Shown: one piece after another, positions 47,688-55,936 of the stretch
Numbering within the stretch: position 1 is the first letter of the stretch
How the letters are laid out: the number at the start of each line of letters is the position of its first letter
DNA from: a virus
DNA: 64,000 nt
IMG/VR virus record: IMGVR_UViG_3300027313_000002
Coordinates: 1 to 64,000 of that record
Reading direction: 5' to 3' (one strand)
Translations under genes and position numbers: made by a program
The notes under the pieces: generated by a model
Seen by the model: only the letters and a program-made list of their open reading frames with translations
Told to the model about the DNA's origin: nothing
The model's database searches: none

Positions 47688-48515
47688 CTAGGCCGCCGGG
47701 AGAGCCAGGGTGCCGCCGGTCAGCTGGTGGAAGTCCGCGGCCAGCGCCTGCTTGTCGACGCCGTACTCGAAGGCCACAGCGCCCAGGTGCTCGGGCCAGA
47801 TGCACACCCAGGCCTCCTCAGCCTGGGCGGTCCAGTACGCGTCGGTGAAGCTGGTCTCCTGCGCCCAGGTGATGAACCGCTCATCGCCGCCGAGCGGGCC
47901 CGCCCCGGGCGTCCCGTAGCCCCCGGTGAGGACCGAGTGCCCGCCCTCGGCCGCGCTGCCCGCCACCAGGTCCCACGGCTGGCCGGCCTGGAACTGGGCG
48001 AGATTGGCTGCCAGCACGTTGACCCCGGTCCAGACATACCCGAAGATCGCGATGGCCGCCTTGACCTCAGCGGCGTCCTGCGGGTTGACCGCGCCGAACG
48101 CGACCGCCTTCACCCCGTCCGGGCCGCCGACACGGACCAGGGCCTCCAGCGCGGTCTGGATGTCCATGCCGGCGTCGGCCTGGCTGCCGGGCCCGTCGGC
48201 GGCCGGGGAGCCCGCGGGGTCGAAGCCCGGGTTCTGGGTCCTGTAAAACTGCCAGACCTGGTCCTGGTCCGGGTAATGCCCTGGCGGGGCAAGCAGGGTG
48301 GTGACCAGCCGCCGGGCGTTGGCCCAGGTGACGGCCACGCAGTCCCCGGCCTCGCCGTTGCCGAGCACCTGCCAGCCGCCGTGCAGCTGGGCCAGGTAGT
48401 CGGCTGCGACAGGATAGCCCAGCGGCGCGCCGGGCGCGGTCAGCCGCCACCGGGAGAACTGCATGGCCGGGGCGCGCTTGGGCGGCCTGCGGCCATACCT
48501 GCCGGGCTGCGGCAT
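47688..48515 (-). CDS. Papain-like cysteine peptidase (275 aa)
   Basis: GNGEAGDCVAVTWANARRLV (nucleophile Cys near residue 58), EGGHSVLTGGYGTPGAGPLG (His near 195) and FITWAQETSFTDAYWTAQAE are the three signature blocks of C1/C39-like peptidases. No signal peptide. Such genes occur in actinophage late regions. It may process virion or wall substrates; the substrate is not known. Followed by a terminator-like hairpin on its upstream side. Confidence 0.65.
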   Translation of the reverse strand: MPQPGRYGRRPPKRAPAMQFSRWRLTAPGAPLGYPVAADYLAQLHGGWQVLGNGEAGDCVAVTWANARRLVTTLLAPPGHYPDQDQVWQFYRTQNPGFDPAGSPAADGPGSQADAGMDIQTALEALVRVGGPDGVKAVAFGAVNPQDAAEVKAAIAIFGYVWTGVNVLAANLAQFQAGQPWDLVAGSAAEGGHSVLTGGYGTPGAGPLGGDERFITWAQETSFTDAYWTAQAEEAWVCIWPEHLGAVAFEYGVDKQALAADFHQLTGGTLALPAA

Positions 48516-48532
48516 GGGGCCTCCCGGGAAGG

Positions 48533-48570
48533 ACGGAGGGCGGGACCCGCTCTAGAGCCTCGCCCTCCGT
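48533..48570 (-). terminator. Hairpin between lysin and peptidase genes
   Basis: Ten-bp stem ACGGAGGGCG / CGCCCTCCGT with an 18-nt loop, 10 bp after the lysin stop; CTTCCC follows on the minus strand. It could attenuate transcription into the tail genes. Confidence 0.55.
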
Positions 48571-48579
48571 ATCGACCCC

Positions 48580-49398
48580 TTAACAGCCGTCGTAGGGAGA
48601 CCAGTTGGACTGGCCGCCAGCAGCCAGGGCGTTAGCGAAGACCTGGTTCTGCTCGGCCACGCTGGCATGTCCGAAGTCCGCCGGGTTCCCGCCATACGCC
48701 GCCCAGGTGCTGGCGGCGAACTGGTACAGGCCGTAGTGCCCGGTGGCGTTCATCACCTGGGCGTTGCCGCCGGATTCGCGGGCGACCACGCACTGGCCGA
48801 ACGAGCCGCCGGGGTAAGAGCCGCCGGAATACCCGGCGGTGGCGACCTGATGCGGCTGGGAAGCCGGGGCCTGGTAGGCCGGGGCCTGGCGGGAGCCGCA
48901 GCTGACGTCCCATCCGTCGCCGTCGCCGTCGCCGCAGTAGTTCGGGTAGCCGTAGGTCACGCCCCAGACTTTCCCGGCCGGGTCGGCGGCCGGAGCGGCG
49001 GCAGCGGCCACGGCCGCGACCGCCGCGTGGCAGGCGAGGAGGATGTCCCGCCCGGCGTAGATGAGATCGGCGTCGGGGATGTGGTTGGCGGCGGCCAGGC
49101 TGGGATAGTCGCCAGCCGTGCCGCAGAACCGCCCGGAGATGCCCGAGAGCGTGTCCCCGGCCCGGATAAGGTATATGCCGGGAGCCTGGCCCGCGCGGGC
49201 GGCTGCATGGCTCTCAGCGGCTGCCAGCAGGACCATGTGACCGTCCTCCGGCAGCGCGGGCGGCACTGCCGGGCGGGCCGGGACCACCGCGGCATGCGCG
49301 GCCTCCGGCCTGGGGAAGATGGCGGCAATGGCCGCCATGACGGTGAGCACGGCCGCTATCCTGGCCGCGCGGATGAGGGTACAGGCGTGCTCCAGCAT
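48580..49398 (-). CDS. Secreted LysM-transglycosylase lysin (272 aa)
   Basis: Signal peptide (RIAAVLTVMAAIAAIFPRPE, AAHA). LysM domain at about 73-120 (IYLIRAGDTLSGISGRFCGT, LAAANHIPDADLIYAGRDIL). A C-terminal lysozyme-like domain (about 200-272: CVVARESGGNAQVMNATGHY, GLYQFAASTWAAYGG) with catalytic Glu in ARESGG, like Rpf/SLT enzymes of actinobacteria. An exported wall hydrolase in the late operon. The 155 bp upstream (49399-49553) hold no further gene. Confidence 0.8.
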   Translation of the reverse strand: MLEHACTLIRAARIAAVLTVMAAIAAIFPRPEAAHAAVVPARPAVPPALPEDGHMVLLAAAESHAAARAGQAPGIYLIRAGDTLSGISGRFCGTAGDYPSLAAANHIPDADLIYAGRDILLACHAAVAAVAAAAAPAADPAGKVWGVTYGYPNYCGDGDGDGWDVSCGSRQAPAYQAPASQPHQVATAGYSGGSYPGGSFGQCVVARESGGNAQVMNATGHYGLYQFAASTWAAYGGNPADFGHASVAEQNQVFANALAAGGQSNWSPYDGC

Positions 49399-49553
49399 GG
49401 TCTCTCCCCGCCCGGCAGGAGCAAGCCGCCGAGACTGCTTCCGGCGCGCCCGGGTCAGGGGGCGCTGCGGACTGGCGTCCTGCGGGCCAGTCGGTAACGG
49501 AACGAGGCGACCCTAACAGCAGCCGGAGGCGTCTCGCAGGTAAACGCCGCAGG

Positions 49554-49811
49554 TCATGGCGTATCTCGGCGCCCGTCGTACTGCTTCAGGAGCCAGTCCA
49601 CCCCGTTCACCCAGCCCTTTATGTCGCTGCTGGCGCCGCCCTGCTCGGGGAAAAACCGGTGCCACTTCTCCCGGCGCAGCCGCCTGGACCGGCCGATGAT
49701 GACACTGCCCTCAGCGTGCGGGACGCCCAGCCAGATGATGTACCACTCCGCCGGCTTCTTCTTGTCCCCGCGCTCACGGTGGGTGCCGTCGGGGACGAGC
49801 CGCATCCCCAC
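49554..49811 (-). CDS. Hypothetical protein (85 aa)
   Basis: GTG 49811 overlaps the Lsr2-like stop (TAGTG). Basic and aromatic (REKWHRFFPEQGGASSDIKG), with WYIIWLGVPHAEGSVIIGRS in the middle. Unknown family; perhaps co-functions with the Lsr2-like protein, since the two are coupled. Confidence 0.55.
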   Translation of the reverse strand: MGMRLVPDGTHRERGDKKKPAEWYIIWLGVPHAEGSVIIGRSRRLRREKWHRFFPEQGGASSDIKGWVNGVDWLLKQYDGRRDTP

Positions 49812-50209
49812 TAGGCGCCCTTACCCCGGCTCAGCAGGTGCTCCTGGTACCGCTGCTCCAGCCAGTCCGGGTAGGTGAAGGTGCCTTTCTTGCTGACGAA
49901 CGCGAGCCGCGACGGGTCGCGGGGATTGCGGATGTCCTCCTTCTCCGCCCAGGCCCGCAGCCGCGCCCGGTACACGCGGCGCTCCCGGCTGTTCTGCGCG
50001 CCGGACACGCTGGGCGAGGCGTCCGGCACGTGGCCTGCCTGCAGGTACGGGGCCAGCTTCTTCTCCAGCGCGGCAAAATTCTCGCCGGTCAGCTCCAGCT
50101 CGATCACCTTGCCGACCCAGCCGAGCCTGACCGTACGGTCTGCGCGGACATGACGGCCGGCGGCCAGCTCCAGGTCATCCCACAGCGCGACCTCGATGGT
50201 CTTAGCCAT
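49811..50209 (-). CDS. Lsr2-like nucleoid/xenogeneic silencer (132 aa)
   Basis: Starts MAKTIEVALWDDLELAAGRH. The N-terminal dimerisation part (DDLELAAGRHVRADRTVRLG, VIELELTGENFAALEKKLAP) and C-terminal helical DNA-binding part (VYRARLRAWAEKEDIRNPRD) follow host Lsr2. Instead of the usual RGR AT-hook-like loop it has RNPRDPSR. Lsr2 proteins bind AT-rich foreign DNA; phage copies can silence or counter-silence host control. Overlaps the upstream gene by 8 bp. Confidence 0.7.
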   Translation of the reverse strand: MAKTIEVALWDDLELAAGRHVRADRTVRLGWVGKVIELELTGENFAALEKKLAPYLQAGHVPDASPSVSGAQNSRERRVYRARLRAWAEKEDIRNPRDPSRLAFVSKKGTFTYPDWLEQRYQEHLLSRGKGA

Positions 50210-50654
50210 GCCTGAACCTAGCCTGCGGCACCTCCCCGGGCGCCCGGTCCGTGACCCGCGCGGCCTCCAGCACGATGGCCCTGTAGGGGCCGCCGGCCCG
50301 GGCATCGGCGACCACCCGGAACGTGCGCTTGCCGACCCGGCCCAGCTCCTGCGGGACTTTCTTCCACCTCCTGGAGTACCGGTACCGGTAGATCACGTCG
50401 ACGTCATAGGCGCCGCCGGGCAAGGTGACCGACCACCGCTCGACCATGCCGCACTCCAGGCAGGTCTCGATGACCAGGTAGCACCCGTCGACCTGCCGGA
50501 CCGCCTCCACGCCTTTCAGCCGCGAGCCCTTGCGACGGCGCCTGTCCAGTGCGAACGAGTGCCCGGCCGGGCCGCGGCATTCCACCTCCTCGTCGTCCAT
50601 CGAGTCGATGATGCTGGCGAGCCTGGCGTCGTTGTCGGCTGTCACTGCGGTCAT
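50202..50654 (-). CDS. Hypothetical protein (150 aa)
   Basis: ATG 50654. Contains CLECGMVERWSVTLPGGAYD, a single C-x-x-C in a beta context, and basic patches (RRRRKGSRLKGVEAVRQVDG). It lies directly before the Lsr2-like gene. Unknown family. Confidence 0.6.
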   Translation of the reverse strand: MTAVTADNDARLASIIDSMDDEEVECRGPAGHSFALDRRRRKGSRLKGVEAVRQVDGCYLVIETCLECGMVERWSVTLPGGAYDVDVIYRYRYSRRWKKVPQELGRVGKRTFRVVADARAGGPYRAIVLEAARVTDRAPGEVPQARFRHG

Positions 50655-50725
50655 GGGCCCCACCTCCCGGCACAGGTGAGCTTAACCCGAGACCAGGCCC
50701 GCCCTCAGCCAGAGTCTCCGCAAGG

Positions 50726-51034
50726 TCACCTGCTACTACGAGGATCATCCCTGTCCTCGGTCAGAGTCTGGACGAGACAGCCTGCAAGGTCATAACGGTG
50801 CAGCACCCGCCCGACCCGGACACCTGCCTGCTTCAGCCGGTACTTGCAGTCCTCGCAGGTCAGCTCGATGAGGTTGTCCGGATGCACGTAAGACGGGCGC
50901 CCGCCGGCCAGCCGCAGCTTCAGCAGCAGGCGGCCCGGCCTGCACCGGCCGCTGGGCAGCTGCTCGGGAACAGGGCAGCGGACCTCGACCACAGTCAAGC
51001 TCTCCGGGGCCATGCCCCGGCTGATCGTCACCAT
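50726..51034 (-). CDS. Hypothetical Cys-containing protein (102 aa)
   Basis: MVTISRGMAPESLTVVEVRC. Residues LIELTCEDCKYRLKQAGVRV include a C-x-x-C; with the earlier RCPVPEQLPSGRC they may form a zinc ribbon. The start touches the stop of the glycosyltransferase gene (TAAATG). Confidence 0.6.
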   Translation of the reverse strand: MVTISRGMAPESLTVVEVRCPVPEQLPSGRCRPGRLLLKLRLAGGRPSYVHPDNLIELTCEDCKYRLKQAGVRVGRVLHRYDLAGCLVQTLTEDRDDPRSSR

Positions 51035-53362
51035 TTACCCGCGCCTCCACCCGGCAGGCGCGGCCAGCGCGGCGATGCCGGCCTCCTCCGGCTCCCGACG
51101 GCAGCCCATGGCCAGGTCGTACACGGCCGCGCCCGGGCCGGCCACCTCGTCGCGGATACGCCGGAACAGCGCCTCGATGACCACCTGCCAGTCGCACATC
51201 AGCGGGATGGTGCGGGCGGCCAGCTCGGCCTTGCGCCGGGCCTCCTCGCGATGCGTGTAGATGTGCCAGATGACGTCCTTCAGGTGCGGCACCTGGACCC
51301 GGGCGTCATGAGCGGCCCACGGCTTCTGCTCGAAGGTCGGGGCCAGCTCGTAGCCCAGCGGGTAGGCGTAGTCGGCGTTCAGCCACTGCCGGTGGCCGCC
51401 GAAGTCGGTGGCGGCCACCGCCCCGCCCGTGGTCATGAACTCCAGCGCGGGCAGGTTCTTGCCCTCCCCCCTGGACGGCGCCAGCAGCACGTGCCCGGAG
51501 GCGTAGAAGTCCTGCAGCGTGCGGTGGTCGAACGCGTCGACGAACACCTTGATCCGCTGCTCCTCGAAGACCTTGTTCAGCTCGGGGAACAGGTCTCCCG
51601 GCAAGATGGTATGCAGCGCGAAGGTGGCGTTGTCGAAGCCGTCCGGCCATGGGCCCGGCCGCTCGAACTTCAGCTCGTTGAAGGCCTGGATGGCGGTCCA
51701 CGGGCACTTGCGGGCGCCGAGCGCGCCGTGCATGAGGAAGCCGAACCGGCCCAGGCCGTCCCAGTCCCGGGTGAGGAAGTGCCACTCCGAACTGTCGTAG
51801 CCGCCCTGCAGGACGCCGCGGCATACCCGGCGCGGGATGTAGGGCTCCAGCGCGGCCAGGCTCACCTCGTCATAGCCCAGCAGCAGGTCGAACCAGCGCA
51901 GCGCCGACGGCAGCCGGGTGCGGCCCCGGCAGTGCGGGACCAGCCCGGACACGCCCCTGCCGTCCCTGCCCGGGCCGCCGGCAAATTCCCACATCGTGTT
52001 ACCTGTGTAGAAGATGTGACCCTCATGCCGGGCCAGCCAGTTCCCGTGCTTAACCGACGGGCACCAGATCACGCCCTGGTACGTCTCTCGGGTCGGTGAC
52101 CGGGTATTGAGCACCGCCGTGTCCCGGGAAGAGAGGCGCACCGTAGCAAGGTGCGGATGCTGAGTCCTGTGCGGCCGGGACACCGGCTGGCCGGCCAGCA
52201 CGCAGGCAGCCACGAAAGCATCCAAGCGAGGCCCGCGAGCCTGCGAGAAAACCCGCTCGCTCTCGCATTCATGCCCGTCAGCCAGCAGGCTGACCTTAAT
52301 GAACAGCTCCAGCTGAGCTGGCGTAAGCGACAGCAGGAACCTCATCGACGGCACTTTGCCCGGGCAGGCGGCAAGGACCTCCTGAGACACCGGGCGAGAG
52401 ATATTGAAGATGATCATCCCGTCCGGCTTAGGTGGCGCCTCGGTCCAGGTCTGATACCCAGCCCGCTGCCCGAGAGCGCCCCGACCGGATTCACGCATGT
52501 AGCAGGTGTGGCACAGCCCGCGCGCCCGGGTGACCCGGCCGAGGCTGTCTGGCTTAGTGCTACCGCACAAGTCGCATGCCTCGGGCTTCCCGTTCGGCTG
52601 AGCCGGTCCGCACAGAGCCAGCAGCGCCGCGCGGATGCGCTGCGTCTTGGACGGGTTGACGCGCTCATTCTGCCCGATGCGGACAGACTTCCCGCGCTCC
52701 AGCCATCCCTCGGTGTAGGTCCAGGCGACCAGCTCAACGAACGCATCCGTGTACTTGGACTCTTGCGGCAGCTGAGCGCACGGCACGCTGCGGATGATCT
52801 GGTCACCCGCCTTCAAGGCCGCCGACGTCCGCCAGGCCAGGTGCTGCGCCGCGTCCCGGATGAGCCAACGGTGCGACGGGTTAGTCAGCGACTCGTGCCC
52901 GGGCGCCTTCAGGCGCACCATCTCGTGGCACGCATCGCCCGACCGGTAAACATCCCGGATGTCCTGCCATTCAGACAAGCCGGTCGCCGGATTGATCCCG
53001 AGTGCCTGGTCACTGGCCTCGATCTCCTCATGCCAGAGCCAGCCTCGCCTGGTGAAGATTTCCACGTTCTGTGATACGCACCAGGCGACCGCCACCCTGG
53101 TAGCCAGGCGCGCCTCCCTGGTGATGTACAGGTGAGCGGGATCCCAGTGATTGATCAGCAAGTCGAACGGCGGCTTCAGCTCGCGCGTGAACAGGTGCAC
53201 AAGGTCCCGGGGGATGGGCACATCGAGCCAGGTGGGCTGCGGGTACACCTCGCAGCCCCAGCGGTCCAGCCCCCGGATGAGGCCCCAGCCGTCAGTGCCG
53301 TACCCAGAGAACTCGCTAAACGGGCTCTTGACGATGACCTTCAGCGGGCGGTCAGCAGGCAC
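51035..53362 (-). CDS. GT4-like glycosyltransferase interrupted by an intein (775 aa precursor)
   Basis: GTG 53362. Exteins: residues 1-94 (MPADRPLKVIVKSPFSEFSG, ending RVAVAW) and 456-775 (TMWEFAGG, GFLMHGALGARKCPWTAIQA, LAPSRGEGKNLPALEFMTTG). The joined protein of 414 residues has the GT-B features of family 4 transferases, including the SRGEGKNLPALEFM phosphate/sugar-binding helix. The intein splits the conserved W-TMWE strand. It may glycosylate virion proteins or phage-modified surfaces, as the second transferase beside the capsid gene suggests. Confidence 0.8.
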   Translation of the reverse strand: MPADRPLKVIVKSPFSEFSGYGTDGWGLIRGLDRWGCEVYPQPTWLDVPIPRDLVHLFTRELKPPFDLLINHWDPAHLYITREARLATRVAVAWCVSQNVEIFTRRGWLWHEEIEASDQALGINPATGLSEWQDIRDVYRSGDACHEMVRLKAPGHESLTNPSHRWLIRDAAQHLAWRTSAALKAGDQIIRSVPCAQLPQESKYTDAFVELVAWTYTEGWLERGKSVRIGQNERVNPSKTQRIRAALLALCGPAQPNGKPEACDLCGSTKPDSLGRVTRARGLCHTCYMRESGRGALGQRAGYQTWTEAPPKPDGMIIFNISRPVSQEVLAACPGKVPSMRFLLSLTPAQLELFIKVSLLADGHECESERVFSQARGPRLDAFVAACVLAGQPVSRPHRTQHPHLATVRLSSRDTAVLNTRSPTRETYQGVIWCPSVKHGNWLARHEGHIFYTGNTMWEFAGGPGRDGRGVSGLVPHCRGRTRLPSALRWFDLLLGYDEVSLAALEPYIPRRVCRGVLQGGYDSSEWHFLTRDWDGLGRFGFLMHGALGARKCPWTAIQAFNELKFERPGPWPDGFDNATFALHTILPGDLFPELNKVFEEQRIKVFVDAFDHRTLQDFYASGHVLLAPSRGEGKNLPALEFMTTGGAVAATDFGGHRQWLNADYAYPLGYELAPTFEQKPWAAHDARVQVPHLKDVIWHIYTHREEARRKAELAARTIPLMCDWQVVIEALFRRIRDEVAGPGAAVYDLAMGCRREPEEAGIAALAAPAGWRRG
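51998..53080 (-). mobile_element. LAGLIDADG intein in the glycosyltransferase (361 aa)
   Basis: Residues 95-455. Block A CVSQNVEIFTRRGWLWHEEI; block B GHESLTNPSHRWLI with T-x-x-H; two LAGLIDADG-like helices (FVELVAWTYTEGWLE and LFIKVSLLADGHE); C-terminal block HEGHIFYTGN followed by Thr. Nucleophiles are Cys1 and +1 Thr. The usual penultimate His is Gly. A C-x-x-C pair (ACDLCGSTK, LCHTCYMR) inserted between the endonuclease motifs suggests an extra zinc knuckle. Confidence 0.85.
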
Positions 53363-53398
53363 GGCGAATCCCCCATCCCCTCCGGCGCGCGGGATTCC

Positions 53399-53923
53399 CT
53401 ATTCTGCCGCATCGGTCCAGCCCGCAGTGCCCACCCCGTAATACGCGGTGCCCCGCAGCAGCCCGTCGCCGTCCGGCACCGGGATGAACTGGATGTCGGT
53501 GAGCAGGTGGCAGTCGACGGTCACCAGGTCCCCCCACAGCAGGGCGTCCGGGTCCGTACGCTGCAGGCGGAACTGGGCGGCGGCGAACACGGCCAGGCCC
53601 CGGTTGGTGGTCAGCGAGGACGATTCGGTCAGGTTGCGCGAGGCATCGCGCAGCGGGTCGGTCCACACGTCCAGGCGCAGCCGCCGGAACCGCAGCGTGC
53701 CGAGCACCTCGGGCACCGACCAGCCGCCGAAGTCGGCGCACACGATGGCGGAGGCCGAGCTGCCCTCCATGGTCTTGAACACCCCGGTGTTGGTGTCGGC
53801 AAACAGCCACGGCCGCCCGGCGTTGGCCTGGTTGAGGTCGCCGGCCGGGAACGCGCCGAGCAGCGAGGTGACGTCGGGGAACCCGGCCAGGAACTTGACC
53901 GCGCCGCTCGCCACGTCGTCCAT
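53399..53923 (-). CDS. Tail terminator/completion-like protein (174 aa)
   Basis: I chose ATG 53923 (MDDVASGAVKFLAGFPDVTS). A TTG at 53932 would add three residues. Alpha/beta protein (RFRRLRLDVWTDPLRDASRN, LVTVDCHLLTDIQFIPVPDG) of the size and position of tail terminators, which lie after the neck proteins. Isolated from the neck gene by the terminator at 54062. Confidence 0.6.
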   Translation of the reverse strand: MDDVASGAVKFLAGFPDVTSLLGAFPAGDLNQANAGRPWLFADTNTGVFKTMEGSSASAIVCADFGGWSVPEVLGTLRFRRLRLDVWTDPLRDASRNLTESSSLTTNRGLAVFAAAQFRLQRTDPDALLWGDLVTVDCHLLTDIQFIPVPDGDGLLRGTAYYGVGTAGWTDAAE

Positions 53924-54061
53924 GCCCGCCAATATCGGGACAAGCGGCCCGGCCGGCCGGTAACGTGGGAGGCCGCTCAGAGCACCCCTCCGCTGCGCCA
54001 GGCTGCCGGCGCCGGTTAACGCCGGTCCGGGCGCGCCGAGACACTCTCCGCGAAACGGGTA

Positions 54062-54097
54062 GCGCCGGGCCCTGCTTCATCGGCCAGGGCCCGGCGC
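54062..54097 (-). terminator. Terminator hairpin after neck gene
   Basis: Perfect 13-bp stem GCGCCGGGCCCTG / CAGGGCCCGGCGC with a 10-nt loop directly after the stop at 54099. It may separate head and tail transcription, with 53933-54061 serving as the leader of the next unit. Confidence 0.75.
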
Positions 54098-54098
54098 G

Positions 54099-54536
54099 CT
54101 AAGATCCGCCACTGTAGGGCCCCAGGCCGCCGCTGGGCGCGTCGCCGCCCTTACCGTCGGTAACCCAGTCCCACAGGGCCTGCCGGACCTCGTGCTCGAA
54201 CTCAGGGCCGCCGGGGTCAAAGAAGTAGTGCATCCCCTCGGGATGATGATGCGGCGTGGTCTTCGGAGTAGGCGCCTGCCCGCGGGCCAGCTCGAAGATG
54301 CCGGGGTCGCGGACGTAGCTCACCTCGCCGCGCCAGGTCCCGAAGCCGAAGTCGGATTCCGGGTGACCGGAGCCCTTCAGCCCCCCGGTGATCACGTGCA
54401 CCCGGGCCTCGCTGACCGCGTAGCAGGCCAGCAGCGCGCTCTCCCACCGCCCGACGGTCGCCGCTCCCGGGCCGCGGGCCAGCCGGGACAGCTCGTCGCC
54501 GGCGCCATTCAGGTCGACCCAGAAGACGACGCCCAT
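54099..54536 (-). CDS. Neck protein, HK97 gp10-like (145 aa)
   Basis: MGVVFWVDLNGAGDELSRLA. HVITGGLKGSGHPESDFGFG, TWRGEVSYVRDPGIFELARG and FEHEVRQALWDWVTDGKGG follow the gp10-like pattern (an alpha/beta domain with a C-terminal amphipathic helix). Position between connector and tail terminator supports it. Confidence 0.65.
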   Translation of the reverse strand: MGVVFWVDLNGAGDELSRLARGPGAATVGRWESALLACYAVSEARVHVITGGLKGSGHPESDFGFGTWRGEVSYVRDPGIFELARGQAPTPKTTPHHHPEGMHYFFDPGGPEFEHEVRQALWDWVTDGKGGDAPSGGLGPYSGGS

Positions 54537-54609
54537 CAGGATGACCCTGGGCCGGGTGCGTGGTCGTCCCCGACCTGTCCATACACCCGGCCCATGAGCA
54601 TTACTACGG

Positions 54610-55101
54610 TCATGGCGGACTACCGGGGAACGGGGTGGGGCTGCCCGGCTGCAGCTGCTGGCTGACCTCGATGACCTGGACCTCGCAGTGGCTGGCGCCG
54701 ACCAGGTCCTGGGCGACGTCGGGGATCTGGCGGATCTCGAAGGTGCCGAAGATGGGCCCGACCACGCACTGCAGCCGGTCCGCGGCCAGCACCAGCGGCA
54801 CCCCGTTCGCGTCGGCGGTCACGCCGAAGTAGCACACCCCCACCCGGTCCGGCGCCCGGCCGGCCACGTAGGCGGGCGGGGCGTCCTTGCCGGGCCGCAG
54901 GAAGGTCAGGTCGATCCGGCACCTCATCAGCCCGGGCTGGTCCAGCAGCGGGTCGACGATGGCAGTGACCCGCTGCCAGGACATGGTCATGCCCCCGCCT
55001 GCCTGCAGGGTCTCGTTGAGCCGCAGCACCTGCACGGTGGAGGTGTAGAACGCTGCCAGCCCCGCCTGGCCCGGCGCGAACGGGACATACGGGCTGCTCA
55101 C
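54610..55101 (-). CDS. Head closure / connector protein (163 aa)
   Basis: MSSPYVPFAPGQAGLAAFYT. The beta-rich middle (LMRCRIDLTFLRPGKDAPPA, DRVGVCYFGVTADANGVPLV, GTFEIRQIPDVAQDLVGASH) fits the small barrel of head-closure (gp16/HCP1) proteins that seal the portal. Inference from order and fold type. Confidence 0.55.
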   Translation of the reverse strand: MSSPYVPFAPGQAGLAAFYTSTVQVLRLNETLQAGGGMTMSWQRVTAIVDPLLDQPGLMRCRIDLTFLRPGKDAPPAYVAGRAPDRVGVCYFGVTADANGVPLVLAADRLQCVVGPIFGTFEIRQIPDVAQDLVGASHCEVQVIEVSQQLQPGSPTPFPGSPP

Positions 55102-55514
55102 CGCTCCTCCAGCGGGATTTCCGGCGGCGGCTGGACGCCCTTGGCGGCCAGGGCCGCGCTCATGGCTCCGTAATCTGTCGCCAGATTGGCGTACACCGAG
55201 TAGACGAGCGTGATGAAGATGCCCACAGTCTCCCAGAAGCTGCGATGGAAGAAGAACAGCCAGGCCACAATGGGGAAATTGATGAGCCAGTACAGCACGC
55301 CCCAGCGGTGCACGCTGTACTGGGTGTCCGGGTCAGACTCCAGCCGGGCGATCATGCTCCTGACCGGACGGTTGCGCAGCATCCGCCAGGCCACGTAGAC
55401 CAGGACCGCCCCGGCCGCGCCGAGCAGGACATAGCCCGCGTGCAGCTTGCCGTCCGCGTCGATGACCACGGCAGCTACCAGCAGGCCGAGCAGCAGGTAG
55501 CGCAGCGCAGCCAT
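55098..55514 (-). CDS. Four-helix membrane protein (138 aa)
   Basis: ATG 55514. Helices at about 2-20 (ALRYLLLGLLVAAVVIDADG), 27-45, 74-92 (YWLINFPIVAWLFFFHRSFW) and 95-113. Ends with the acidic EIPLEER. A membrane protein amid head-completion genes is unusual. A role in superinfection exclusion or DNA entry is possible but not shown. Confidence 0.65.
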   Translation of the reverse strand: MAALRYLLLGLLVAAVVIDADGKLHAGYVLLGAAGAVLVYVAWRMLRNRPVRSMIARLESDPDTQYSVHRWGVLYWLINFPIVAWLFFFHRSFWETVGIFITLVYSVYANLATDYGAMSAALAAKGVQPPPEIPLEER

Positions 55515-55936
55515 CACGCCCGGAGAATCGGGTCGGTGAACCGCCGGGTCGGGATGCCGCAGCGCTTCTCGGCATAGTCGGCGCAGTGCACCGCGCCGTG
55601 CGAGCCGTGCGAGCCGTGCAGCGGGCAATCCTCCTTCTCGCACGGCCCGATGAAGGCCAGGCACGCGGTGGCACCGAGATCAGCCATGGCCTCGCTGCGC
55701 TCGAAGCCGGCCCGCGGGTTGAACCGGCCGTCCCGGTACCAGTTCCTGACCGGGTGCGGCTCGACCTGGCCGCCCAGGTCCTTCCAGATGCGCTCCAGGT
55801 CCTGGTCGCCCTTCCGGGCATGCCCGGAGACCAGGACGGCGTCCGGGGCCAGCTCGTGCGCCCGGCCGAGCACTCGGCAGGCCAGCGCCCAGTCGTTCCA
55901 GCTGCGGGAGCAGGTGATCAGGATGCGACGGGTCAC
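55514..55936 (-). CDS. SLOG-family (DUF2493) protein (140 aa)
   Basis: MTRRILITCSRSWNDWALAC, DAVLVSGHARKGDQDLERIW, EVEP-type strand then FIGPCEKEDCP. The Rossmann-like start and the V-SGHARKGD loop match the YspA/cpYpsA-related SLOG domain, which is proposed to bind nucleotide-derived ligands or sense nucleic acid. A C-terminal Cys/His cluster (GPCEKEDCPLHGSHGSHGAV, HCADYAEKRC) may bind zinc. Located next to an HNH gene. Confidence 0.7.
   Translation of the reverse strand: MTRRILITCSRSWNDWALACRVLGRAHELAPDAVLVSGHARKGDQDLERIWKDLGGQVEPHPVRNWYRDGRFNPRAGFERSEAMADLGATACLAFIGPCEKEDCPLHGSHGSHGAVHCADYAEKRCGIPTRRFTDPILRA

Noticed and set aside
49399-49553. ydaO-type riboswitch upstream of the LysM lysin, as seen for rpf genes
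   Set aside because: The conserved ydaO core elements are not found in the 155-bp leader.
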